DNA of 64,000 bases. It comes from an uncultured Bacteroidales bacterium. GTDB lineage: Bacteria > Bacteroidota > Bacteroidia > Bacteroidales > Muribaculaceae. The notes below the pieces were generated by a model. It saw nothing but the letters and a program-made list of their open reading frames with translations, searched no databases and was not told the DNA's origin. Shown piece by piece: positions 16,633-24,445 of the stretch. The position numbers were made by a program, and so were the translations under genes. Positions within the stretch are counted from its first letter, which is position 1, and every line of letters starts with the position of its first letter. The stretch is taken from NCBI GenBank assembly GCA_902792895.1, contig CADBBK010000008.1:1-64000 (forward strand). The letters run 5' to 3'.

Positions 16633-17886
16633 ATGAAAAAGATAGTGTTAATAGTGTGTATGGTGATGGTGGCAATGACGGCCGGTGCGGTCGTTAAGCC
16701 TGGTGTCGAGGTGCTGCGTGACGGCGGCTTTGCCCAGTTGCAGGGCAAGCGCGTGGGGCTGGTGACCAATCCCAGCGGCATCGACAACAACCTCAAGAGC
16801 ACCGTCGACATCCTGCACGAGGCGCCGGGCGTCAAGCTCGTGGCGCTGTTCGGCCCCGAGCACGGCGTGCGCGGCAATGCCCATGCCGGTGATGCTGTAG
16901 GCGATGCCGTTGACCCGCTGACGGGCATCAAGATGTACTCGCTCTTCGGCAAGACGCACGAGCCGACGGCCGAGATGCTCAAGGACATCGATGTGCTCAT
17001 ATATGACATCCAGGACGTGGGCTGCCGCAGCTACACGTTCTATGCCACCATGGGCGTGTGCATGCAGGCCTGTGCCAAATACGGCACCGAGTTCATGGTG
17101 CTTGACCGTCCCAACCCGCTGGGCGGCAACAAGGTCGAGGGCAACCTCGTGGAACCCGGCTATTTCTCGTTTGTGAGCAAGTATGCCATCCCCTATATCT
17201 ACGGCCTCACTCCTGGCGAACTGGCCATCTTCCTCAACGAGGAGGGCATCATCGGCCAGGAGTCCAAGACGGGCCACGGCTGCAAACTCACCGTCATCCC
17301 CATGGAGGGCTGGACGCGCGACATGAAGTTCCGCGACACGGGCATGCCTTGGGTGGCTCCGTCGCCCCAGATTCCCACACCCGAGAGCGCATTTTTCTAT
17401 CCCGTATCGGGCATCCTGGGCGAATTGTACATCTTCAACACGGGCATCGGCTACACGCTGCCGTTCCAGACGTTTGCCGCAGCGTGGATCAATGCCGACT
17501 CGCTGGCGATGAACATGAATGCCCTGAACCTGCCGGGCTTGCAATTCCGCCCCATCAACTACAAGCCGTTCTTCGCCTTGAGCGTGGCGGTGGACAAGTC
17601 ATTGCAGGAGGTGCACGGCGTGCAGACCTATATCACCGACGTTGATGCCGCCGACCTGTGCCTGACGCAGTTCTACTTCCTGCAGGTCATCCACGAGATG
17701 TACCCCCAGGTAGAACTGTTTGAGCAGAATCCCAAGCGCTACAATATGTTTGACAAGGTGTGCGGCAGCAAGGAAATCCGTGAGCGCTTCATCAAGCGTT
17801 ACCGTGTCGAGGACATGGCCGACTACTGGAACAAGGACGCCGAGATTTTCCGCGCCCGCTCTGCACAATACTACTTGTACCACTAA
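16633..17886 (+). CDS. namZ: Exo-beta-N-acetylmuramidase NamZ (DUF1343, GH171)
   Basis: A 417-residue exported protein with a signal peptide (about 1-18, ending TAGA). DUF1343 hallmarks are clear: GKRVGLVTNPSG, FGPEHGVRG (about residues 74-82), LIYDIQDVGCRSYTFY, LDRPNPLGG and GLTPGELA. Members characterised in Bacillus subtilis and Tannerella forsythia release MurNAc from the non-reducing ends of peptide-free murein glycans. Here it would act in the periplasm and supply MurNAc to the downstream kinase and MurQ. Spacing is 22 bases from the permease gene and 12 from the next gene. The length is typical of the family. Confidence 0.9.
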   Translation: MKKIVLIVCMVMVAMTAGAVVKPGVEVLRDGGFAQLQGKRVGLVTNPSGIDNNLKSTVDILHEAPGVKLVALFGPEHGVRGNAHAGDAVGDAVDPLTGIKMYSLFGKTHEPTAEMLKDIDVLIYDIQDVGCRSYTFYATMGVCMQACAKYGTEFMVLDRPNPLGGNKVEGNLVEPGYFSFVSKYAIPYIYGLTPGELAIFLNEEGIIGQESKTGHGCKLTVIPMEGWTRDMKFRDTGMPWVAPSPQIPTPESAFFYPVSGILGELYIFNTGIGYTLPFQTFAAAWINADSLAMNMNALNLPGLQFRPINYKPFFALSVAVDKSLQEVHGVQTYITDVDAADLCLTQFYFLQVIHEMYPQVELFEQNPKRYNMFDKVCGSKEIRERFIKRYRVEDMADYWNKDAEIFRARSAQYYLYH

Positions 17887-17898
17887 ATCTACACCACT

Positions 17899-19059
17899 AT
17901 GGCTAAAGAGAATAAACGATTGCTGTCACTCGACATCCTGCGCGGTATCACCATCGCGGGCATGCTGCTGGTGAACAATCCCGGCACGTGGAGTTATCTC
18001 TACCGGCCGCTGGCCCATGCCGAGTGGATCGGCCTGTCGCCCACCGACCTGGTGTTCCCGTTCTTTGTCTTCTGTATGGGTGTGTCGATGGCTTTCTCGC
18101 TCAAGAAGTTCAACTACAAGATTTCGGGCTCGCTGATGTGGAAAATCGTGCGCCGCACGGTCGTCCTGTTCCTCATCGGCTGGGTAGTGCAGTGGTTCGG
18201 CCATCTGGTGCGCGGCCTGTGTAAGGGAGATCCCTTCGTCGAGGCCGTCAACAACCTGGACACGCTGCGTTACCTGGGTGTGTTCCAGCGCTTGGCGTTG
18301 GTTTACTTCTTCGGGTCGATGTGCGCCGTGTTGTTCAACAAGCGCTTCATCCCGTGGCTCGTGGGCATCATCCTGGTGGCCTATGCGCTGATTCTGGGGC
18401 TGGGTCACGGCTATGACTTCTCGCTCGAGAACATCATCGCCCGGATTGACAACAGCGTGCTGGGCACCGACCACATGTATCACGAGTGGGCCAATGGCGA
18501 GCAGCTCTCGTTTGACCCCGAGGGCATCCTGAGCACTCTGCCGTGCATCGCCCATGTGCTCATCGGCTATCTGGTGGGACGCATGATCCTGAGCGTGCAC
18601 AACAACACCGAGCGCGTGACCACGATGCTGCTGTGGGGCACGCTGATGGTGCTGGCCGGCTGGCTGCTGCAATACGGCATCCCCTGCGGCAAGAAGATGT
18701 GGTCATCGACCTTTGTGCTCATCACCTGTGGCATGGCCATGTGCATCCAGGCATTGCTCATCCACTTTGTCGATGTCAAGGGCAACAAGCGGGGTTGGAC
18801 GCGCTTCTTTGAGTCCTTCGGTGTGAACCCGCTGGCATTGTACCTCATCGGTACCATCCTGGCCATCCTGTTCGGTGCCATTCCCATCGGCCACGATGCC
18901 GAGGGTGGCAACATCACCATCCACAGCGCGGTGTATAACTTCTTCGCCACGTTCTGCAACGAGTACACGGCATCGGCACTGTATGCCATCTGCTTCGTGC
19001 TGCTCAACTGGCTCATCGGCCACATCCTCTACAAGAAGAAAATCTACATCAAGATATAA
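17899..19059 (+). CDS. DUF5009 / NagX-type polytopic membrane protein
   Basis: A 386-residue inner-membrane protein with about ten hydrophobic helices. It opens with LLSLDILRGITIAGMLLVNN, the hallmark of the heparan-alpha-glucosaminide N-acetyltransferase-like (DUF1624/DUF5009) family, followed by GLSPTDLVFPFFVFCMG and a FGVNPLALY motif near the end. Relatives called NagX occur in GlcNAc-utilisation loci. As I recall, the proposed MurNAc transporter MurT of Tannerella forsythia belongs to the same family. Sitting between NamZ and the MurNAc kinase, it is a good candidate for MurNAc uptake or for a membrane acetyltransferase step. These two options cannot be separated from sequence. Confidence 0.8.
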   Translation: MAKENKRLLSLDILRGITIAGMLLVNNPGTWSYLYRPLAHAEWIGLSPTDLVFPFFVFCMGVSMAFSLKKFNYKISGSLMWKIVRRTVVLFLIGWVVQWFGHLVRGLCKGDPFVEAVNNLDTLRYLGVFQRLALVYFFGSMCAVLFNKRFIPWLVGIILVAYALILGLGHGYDFSLENIIARIDNSVLGTDHMYHEWANGEQLSFDPEGILSTLPCIAHVLIGYLVGRMILSVHNNTERVTTMLLWGTLMVLAGWLLQYGIPCGKKMWSSTFVLITCGMAMCIQALLIHFVDVKGNKRGWTRFFESFGVNPLALYLIGTILAILFGAIPIGHDAEGGNITIHSAVYNFFATFCNEYTASALYAICFVLLNWLIGHILYKKKIYIKI

Positions 19060-19120
19060 TCCGGGACATCCAGTTTGTCCTGAAAATCCAGACAACTAAA
19101 AAACTAAAACAATAAACAAT

Positions 19121-19972
19121 ATGATGATTCTGATTGCTGACTGCGGCTCCACCAAGATCAACTGGACGCTGCTTAACGGAAAAGAGAAGGTAGCGCAGAT
19201 TTTCACTACCGGCATGAACGCTCTCCTGCTCACCGAGGAGGAGATGAAGGAACAAATCAAGCGTGAGCTGATGCCACACCTGACCAACTACAAGGTGGAC
19301 GAGATCCACTACTACGGCGCCGGCATCATCTCGGACGAAATCAAGCAGCAGGTGGTCAACGCCCTGCGCGCCAATCTGCCCAATGCGGGCAGGATTGAGG
19401 TGGCCAGCGACCTGCTCGCCGCCGCGCGTGCCGTGTGTGGCCGCAAGCCAGGCATCGCCTGTATCATGGGCACGGGCAGCAACTCGTGTTACTACGATGG
19501 CGAGAAGGTGGTCATGAATGTGTCGCCCCTGGGTTACATCCTGGGCGATGAGGGCAGTGGTGCCGTGCTGGGTAAACTGCTTGTGGGCGATGTGCTCAAG
19601 AAGCAGCTGCCCGAGCACCTGTGCGAAATGTTCATGAAGGAGTACAACCTGGACTACACGACCATCATCACGTCGGTCTATCGCAAGCCCGCCGCCAATC
19701 GTTTCCTGGCGCAGTTCGCTCCCTTCCTGGAGCACAACATCGACGAGCCCGCCATCCACAGCATCGTGCTGCGCTCGTTCACCGACTTCTTTACCCGCAA
19801 CGTGGCCAGCTACCCCGGCTATAAGGAGCTGCCGTGCAACTTCGTGGGGTCGATTGCCTTCTGTGAGAAGGCTGTCCTCCAGGAGGCTGCCGAGGCTCTG
19901 GGCATCACCATCGGCACCATCATCAAGGACCCGATGGAGGGCCTGGTGAAGTACCACTCGACCGAGGCCTGA
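19121..19972 (+). CDS. murK: N-acetylmuramic acid / amino-sugar kinase (BadF family)
   Basis: A 283-residue cytosolic ASKHA-fold kinase. The first phosphate motif ADCGSTKINW (about 6-15), GTGSNSCYYDG and GDEGSGAVLGK are all intact. MurK enzymes of Clostridium acetobutylicum and Tannerella forsythia belong to this family and phosphorylate MurNAc (and GlcNAc) at the 6 position. The following gene encodes MurQ, which needs MurNAc-6-phosphate, so the substrate assignment rests on context. It is a paralogue of the kinase at 6385 (same motifs, similar length), which lacks such context. Confidence 0.85.
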   Translation: MMILIADCGSTKINWTLLNGKEKVAQIFTTGMNALLLTEEEMKEQIKRELMPHLTNYKVDEIHYYGAGIISDEIKQQVVNALRANLPNAGRIEVASDLLAAARAVCGRKPGIACIMGTGSNSCYYDGEKVVMNVSPLGYILGDEGSGAVLGKLLVGDVLKKQLPEHLCEMFMKEYNLDYTTIITSVYRKPAANRFLAQFAPFLEHNIDEPAIHSIVLRSFTDFFTRNVASYPGYKELPCNFVGSIAFCEKAVLQEAAEALGITIGTIIKDPMEGLVKYHSTEA

Positions 19973-20055
19973 CGCTTCGGTGCAGGGCCTCGCCTCGGCG
20001 TGGCCGTGAGAAAACAAACAGAGCGAGTGAAACTAGAAACTAAGAACTAAAGATT

Positions 20056-20871
20056 ATGGCATTTGTGAAAATCAGCGAACAGGAGTCGCTATACGATAAC
20101 CTGGAGAAGAAATCGGTGCTCGAGATCCTCACCGACATCAACCGCGAGGACCACAAGGTGGCCGATGCGGTGCAGCAGGCCATCCCGCAGATCGAGCGTC
20201 TGGTCAAGGGCATTGTCGAGCGCATGAAGAAGGGTGGCCGCATCTTCTACATGGGTGCGGGCACCAGCGGGCGCCTGGGTGTGCTCGATGCCAGCGAGAT
20301 TCCGCCCACCTTCGGCATGTCGCCGGGGTGGATCATCGGCATCATCGCCGGTGGTGACACGGCTCTGCGCAATGCCGTCGAGAATGCCGAGGACGACACC
20401 GAGCAGGGATGGAAAGACCTGCTGGAATACAAGGTGACGCCCCTCGACACGGTCATCGGCATCGCCGCATCGGGGACAACACCCTATGTCATCGGTGCTC
20501 TGCGCGACGCGCGCGCCAACGGTTGCCTCACCGCAGCCATCACCAGCAACCCTGACGCCCCCGTGAGCCAGGCCGCCGAAATCGCCATCGAGATGATTGT
20601 CGGCCCCGAGTATGTCACAGGCTCCTCGCGTATGAAGAGCGGCACGGGGCAGAAGCTCATCTGCAACATGATTTCGACCTGCGTGATGATTCAGATGGGT
20701 CGCGTCAAGGGCAACAAGATGGTGAACATGCAGCTCACCAACCAGAAACTCGTCGACCGCGGCACACGCTGGCTTGTCGAGGAGCTGAAGCTCCCCTACG
20801 AGGAGGCCAAGCGTCTGCTGCTGCTCCACGGCTCGGTGAAAAAAGCCATCGACGCCTACCGCGACCAGTAA
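20056..20871 (+). CDS. murQ: N-acetylmuramic acid 6-phosphate etherase
   Basis: A 271-residue SIS-domain enzyme that cleaves the lactyl ether of MurNAc-6-phosphate to GlcNAc-6-phosphate and D-lactate in the cytosol. Diagnostic sequence: GAGTSGRLGVLDASEIPPTF (with the first catalytic Glu), NAVENAEDD (second catalytic Glu region) and GSSRMKSGTGQK. It is slightly shorter than the E. coli enzyme (298), ending soon after a helix equivalent to the C-terminal part. It completes the NamZ, uptake, MurK, MurQ route. The upstream gap of 83 bases has no clear promoter. Confidence 0.95.
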   Translation: MAFVKISEQESLYDNLEKKSVLEILTDINREDHKVADAVQQAIPQIERLVKGIVERMKKGGRIFYMGAGTSGRLGVLDASEIPPTFGMSPGWIIGIIAGGDTALRNAVENAEDDTEQGWKDLLEYKVTPLDTVIGIAASGTTPYVIGALRDARANGCLTAAITSNPDAPVSQAAEIAIEMIVGPEYVTGSSRMKSGTGQKLICNMISTCVMIQMGRVKGNKMVNMQLTNQKLVDRGTRWLVEELKLPYEEAKRLLLLHGSVKKAIDAYRDQ

Positions 20872-20910
20872 ATGTGTTTTATCCAGATCATCCAGTTAAT
20901 CCAGCAGTTT

Positions 20911-21564
20911 ATGAAAAGGATAGCATTATTGGTGGTGACGGCGCTTATGTGCCTCACTGCTGTGGCCCAGGCCAACCAGGACCCGTACTATGCCCGGCGG
21001 GCAACGCTCTTCGATGAGCTGCCCATCGGCAAGAAGGACATCGTGATGCTGGGCAACAGCCTCACCGATGGCTGTGAGTTCAACGAGCTGCTCGGCAACC
21101 GCCACATCAAGAACCGCGGCATCGTGGGCGACATCGTCCAGGGACTCATCGACCGCATCGGCCCCATCATCAAGGGCCAGCCCAAGAAACTGTTCATCAT
21201 GAGCGGCGTCAACGACATCTCCCACGGCGTCACTGCCGACAGCATCGCCCGTGTGACCGAGCGGCTCATTGTCATGGTCAAGCAGGGGAGTCCGCGCACC
21301 AAGATCTACCTGCAGAGCCTGTTGCCCTTCAACAACGACGTGCGCGAGTGGAAACTGCTCAAGGACCGTGACCACGTCGTCGTCGAGGCCAACGCACTGC
21401 TCGAGCAGGTCGCCCGCCGCCAGGGAGTGACGTGGATCAACCTCTACCCGCTGTTCGTCGACGACCAGGGCCGCCTGCGCGCCGAACTCACTAACGACGG
21501 CCTGCACCTCATGGGCCAGGGCTACCTCATCTGGCGCGACGCCATCCGCCCCTACATCAAGTGA
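20911..21564 (+). CDS. Secreted SGNH/GDSL-type hydrolase
   Basis: A 217-residue protein. The first ATG of the frame is at 20872, but the signal peptide (MKRIALLVVTALMCLTAVAQ) begins at 20911, which I take as the start. Block I MLGNSLTDG carries the nucleophile Ser, block III is SGVNDISHG, and block V DGLHLMGQGY supplies the Asp-His pair. Members of this subfamily are esterases or O-acetylesterases on carbohydrates. As the last gene of the murein operon it could remove O-acetyl groups from MurNAc in the periplasm before NamZ or transport act. That role is inferred. Confidence 0.8.
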   Translation: MKRIALLVVTALMCLTAVAQANQDPYYARRATLFDELPIGKKDIVMLGNSLTDGCEFNELLGNRHIKNRGIVGDIVQGLIDRIGPIIKGQPKKLFIMSGVNDISHGVTADSIARVTERLIVMVKQGSPRTKIYLQSLLPFNNDVREWKLLKDRDHVVVEANALLEQVARRQGVTWINLYPLFVDDQGRLRAELTNDGLHLMGQGYLIWRDAIRPYIK

Positions 21565-21642
21565 GCCTTAGCGGATGCTCTGTCATCCGCCTGCAGCATT
21601 AGTCTTCTTGCCGTGACTCCTGTCACGACCCCGATAAGAGAT

Positions 21643-21669
21643 CGAAAAGGGCCAACTCGGCCCTTTTCG
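21643..21669. terminator. Rho-independent-type hairpin after the murein operon
   Basis: CGAAAAGGGCC (21643-21653) and its exact complement (21659-21669) form an 11-bp stem with loop AACTC. The A4/T4 pairs in the stem make it potentially bidirectional. Confidence 0.7.
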
Positions 21670-21678
21670 AGCATAAAT

Positions 21679-21709
21679 TTGCATATCTCATCGAAATAGC
21701 TTAATTTTG
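21679..21709 (+). promoter_or_regulatory. Promoter of the accessory acyl/amino-sugar cluster
   Basis: TTG at 21679-21681 and TAATTTTG at 21702-21709 are 20 bases apart, a full Bacteroidetes consensus. No comparable promoter is obvious downstream, so it may drive the whole run of genes to 36249. The expected start of transcription is near 21716. Confidence 0.75.
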
Positions 21710-21715
21710 TCGCAA

Positions 21716-21910
21716 TTGTGGGAGTAGCAACCCCGGTAAAACCAAGCCCGTTGGCCTCCCGCATGAAGCATACAGGAAAGGTAACCCGCTGATAATGACT
21801 ACTGCGATAGTGTCCTCAGCATTACCCGCTAGACTTGGTGCCGCTGTGTCCTTCACGACACGGTGACCCCTGTCGCATTGTGCCCACGTGACCAAATATT
21901 CACCCCCCCG
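21716..21910 (+). promoter_or_regulatory. Long, probably structured 5' leader of the accessory cluster
   Basis: The leader of about 195 bases contains nested complementary pairs: GTGGG (21718-21722) with CCCAC (21883-21887) closing the whole; ACCAAG near 21751 with CTTGGT near 21834; GGTAA and GCTGA near 21780-21791 with TCAGC and TTACC near 21816-21826; and GTGTC/GACAC near 21846-21861. It matches no riboswitch consensus I know. It may control the cluster by attenuation or an antiterminator. Confidence 0.4.
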
Positions 21911-23026
21911 ATGATACTAGATAAAGACATCATTACCGTTACGTCGCCCCTGATGCCCGACCTCGACGAGTTTCACAAGATGCTCCAGGAGATCTGGGAC
22001 CGCAAGTGGGTGACCAACAACGGCGAGTTCCATCGCCGCTTCGAGGCCGCGCTGTGTGAGTACCTCAAGGTGCCCTACATCAGCCTGTTCACCAACGGCA
22101 CCCTGCCGCTCATCACCGCCCTGCAGGCCCTCAACATCAGCGGCGAGGTCATCACCACGCCCTACAGTTTTGTGGCCACCACCCACTCGCTGTGGTGGAA
22201 CGGCATCAAGCCCGTGTTTGTCGACATCGACATGGCCACGGGAGGCATCGACCCCGACCGCATCGAGGCCGCCATCACGCCGCGCACCACCGCCATCATG
22301 CCTGTCCACGTCTATGGCAAGCCCTGCCGCACCCGCGAGATACAGGACATTGCCGACAAGTACGGCCTGCGCGTCATCTACGACGCCGCCCATGCCTTCG
22401 GCATCGAGGTCGACGGCAAGAGCATCCTCAGCGAGGGCGACATGTCCACGCTCAGTTTCCATGGCACCAAGGTCTTCGGCACTACCGAGGGCGGTGCCCT
22501 TGTCGTGCATGACGAGAAGACCAAGCAACGCATCGACTACCTCAAGAACTTCGGCTTTGCCGGCGAGACCGAGGTCGTCGCCCCCGGCATCAACGGCAAG
22601 ATGGACGAGATGCGCGCCGCCTACGGCCTGCTTAACCTGCGTCAGGTTGATGCCGCCATCGAGGCGCGTCATCAGGTCGCCATCCGTTACCGCGAGGCCC
22701 TGCGCCCCGTCGAGGGCATCACCTTCTGGGACGACATGCCCGGTGTGCGCCACAACTACGGCTATTTCCCCATCTTTGTCGATGCCGACAAATATGGCAT
22801 GACGCGCGACGAACTCTTCTTCAAGCTGCGTGAGCACCGCATCCTCGCTCGTCGCTACTTCTATCCCCTCATCAGCGACTTCTCCACCTACCGCGGCCTG
22901 CCCAGTGCCACCCGTGAGAACCTCCCCAATGCCACCCGCATGGCCGACACCGTTATTTGCCTCCCCATCCACCACGAACTCACCCCCACCGACCAACAAC
23001 GCGTCCTCGACTGCATCCTCAAGTAA
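21911..23026 (+). CDS. DegT/DnrJ/EryC1/StrS sugar aminotransferase
   Basis: A 371-residue PLP enzyme. TNGTLPLITAL binds the cofactor phosphate, Asp158 in VIYDAAHAFG contacts the pyridine nitrogen, and Lys187 in LSFHGTKVFGTTEGG is the Schiff-base lysine. The SFHGTK-F-TEGG pattern is typical of nucleotide-sugar 4- or 3-aminotransferases such as VioA, QdtB and FdtB, so the likely substrate is a dTDP- or UDP-keto-deoxysugar. The frame is open from 21863, but I choose the ATG at 21911 (MILDKDIITV), where family similarity begins. It is the first gene of the accessory cluster and would set up the amine that later genes acylate. Confidence 0.87.
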   Translation: MILDKDIITVTSPLMPDLDEFHKMLQEIWDRKWVTNNGEFHRRFEAALCEYLKVPYISLFTNGTLPLITALQALNISGEVITTPYSFVATTHSLWWNGIKPVFVDIDMATGGIDPDRIEAAITPRTTAIMPVHVYGKPCRTREIQDIADKYGLRVIYDAAHAFGIEVDGKSILSEGDMSTLSFHGTKVFGTTEGGALVVHDEKTKQRIDYLKNFGFAGETEVVAPGINGKMDEMRAAYGLLNLRQVDAAIEARHQVAIRYREALRPVEGITFWDDMPGVRHNYGYFPIFVDADKYGMTRDELFFKLREHRILARRYFYPLISDFSTYRGLPSATRENLPNATRMADTVICLPIHHELTPTDQQRVLDCILK

Positions 23027-23087
23027 TAACCTTCTTTTATCATATTTCTATCTTAATAGGAAGGTTTGATTTTTTATATTATTAATT

Positions 23088-24290
23088 ATGGATAAAGAAA
23101 AGTGTCATTTTTTTGTAAAAGAAGATTCGACAGCTAATAAACTTAGAGAGGTTTGCTATAAAAGTTATTATTCAAACAAACAATTAGGTTTAAGAGTCAT
23201 TAAGGATGGCTATGTCTTAATATCAAGAAAATGGGATGAAGCTTTTCATCTTGAAGGTGGCGTTGTTGATTCTAATATGCGCTATTTGATAGGAACTGGA
23301 TATGTTGACGTAGGTGGGTGTTCATATGAATTTGATGCTTCAAATGTAGAATGTGCAGGAAAATGTGTTTTTCTAGGTACTTTTCATACTTGTTATGGCC
23401 ATGCTATTACTGATGCATTAAAGAAGTTATGGTTTTTAAATACAGACGAAGGGAAAAAACTACTTATTGACCATTCTGTAGATTTAGTATATATTACTGA
23501 CTGCAATGTTGATATGCCGCAGTGGCATTTGAGAATATTTGAACTTGCTGGAATTGATGTCTCGAGGATTAAACACATCCGACATACTACAAAATATAAA
23601 GAAATTATCATACCAGATAATTCCATATTTAGAGAAGAGGATGCGTTGTATTTTAGTAAAGAGTATCGTGAAATAATCGAAAAGATTAAAGACAATGTTC
23701 GGAGCACTACTTATTATGAGTCGGCACCATCGTATGGTTTATATTATACACGGACCGCTTTAAAAGATGCCTCAAAAAGAGAAATAGGAGAGAAATCAAT
23801 TGAAAAGCTTTTTAAAAAGAGAGGATTTCAGGTGTTTTCTCCTGAGACACTGCCGTTAGAAGAACAAATAAGTCTCCTGATGAAGTGCAATAAATTCGCA
23901 GCTACAGAAGGCTCGTGTTCACATGCTTCGGTGTTTTGTGATTCATCTGCTGAAGTAATTATTCTGAGAAAAGCAAATTATGTGAATAGGTATTCGCCAA
24001 TGATAAGCGATTTTGTTGGTTATCAAACAGTTTTTGTCGATGCCAATCATTCGGTAATGGCAAATAAGAAAGCCCCTATGGTTGGTCCGTTCTATCTGTG
24101 TGTGACTAAAGAATTGTCTCGTTATTTGGGCCAGAAATCGTTTGTTGTTCCTCTTTTTTTACGCCCCTCATATTGGAATTACCGTTGTATCTTCCCCATC
24201 AGGAAAGAATATTATCGGCTGAGAGCAGGCATAGGACTGAGAAGAAAGCTTAGGGGCTTCATAACTTCCGCATTTGACCATAGACACTAA
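23088..24290 (+). CDS. Glycosyltransferase family 61 protein
   Basis: A 400-residue protein of the DUF563/GT61 type. The central YGHAITDALKKLWFLN segment, the YYTRTALKDASKREI motif and the SLLMKCNKFAATEGSCSHASVFC segment near 290-310 follow the family's order of conserved blocks. Bacterial GT61 proteins transfer sugars in capsule and LPS assembly. No signal peptide or membrane helix is present. The gene is strikingly AT-rich compared with both neighbours, with AAA/ATT/TTT codons dominating, which marks it as a separate acquisition. It lies between GC-rich genes with 61- and 155-base AT-rich gaps. Confidence 0.75.
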   Translation: MDKEKCHFFVKEDSTANKLREVCYKSYYSNKQLGLRVIKDGYVLISRKWDEAFHLEGGVVDSNMRYLIGTGYVDVGGCSYEFDASNVECAGKCVFLGTFHTCYGHAITDALKKLWFLNTDEGKKLLIDHSVDLVYITDCNVDMPQWHLRIFELAGIDVSRIKHIRHTTKYKEIIIPDNSIFREEDALYFSKEYREIIEKIKDNVRSTTYYESAPSYGLYYTRTALKDASKREIGEKSIEKLFKKRGFQVFSPETLPLEEQISLLMKCNKFAATEGSCSHASVFCDSSAEVIILRKANYVNRYSPMISDFVGYQTVFVDANHSVMANKKAPMVGPFYLCVTKELSRYLGQKSFVVPLFLRPSYWNYRCIFPIRKEYYRLRAGIGLRRKLRGFITSAFDHRH

Positions 24291-24445
24291 TGATTTAATA
24301 TTTGTGCTGGAATAATTATTTCACGGAGTTTATTATATCGAACAAGGAAATCTCATCAGCTGAAAGATTTCATGAAGATACAAGGGCTCATGTGTTGTTA
24401 TTGAATTGCTATCACGCTACTAGAATTGCCGAATAACATTGATCA

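Larger units (their letters stand above)
21565..21910. other. Intergenic region and leader, 346 bases
   Basis: In order it holds a perfect CGTGAC/GTCACG hairpin near 21612-21627, a terminator (21643-21669), a consensus promoter (21679-21709) and a leader of about 195 bases that looks structured. No ORF with coding character is visible. Confidence 0.6.

Noticed and set aside
21716-21910. Leader as an SRP RNA, tmRNA or cobalamin riboswitch
   Set aside because: The conserved SRP GGAAGGAAGCAG core, tmRNA ends and the B12 box were looked for and are not present; kept only as an unclassified structured leader.
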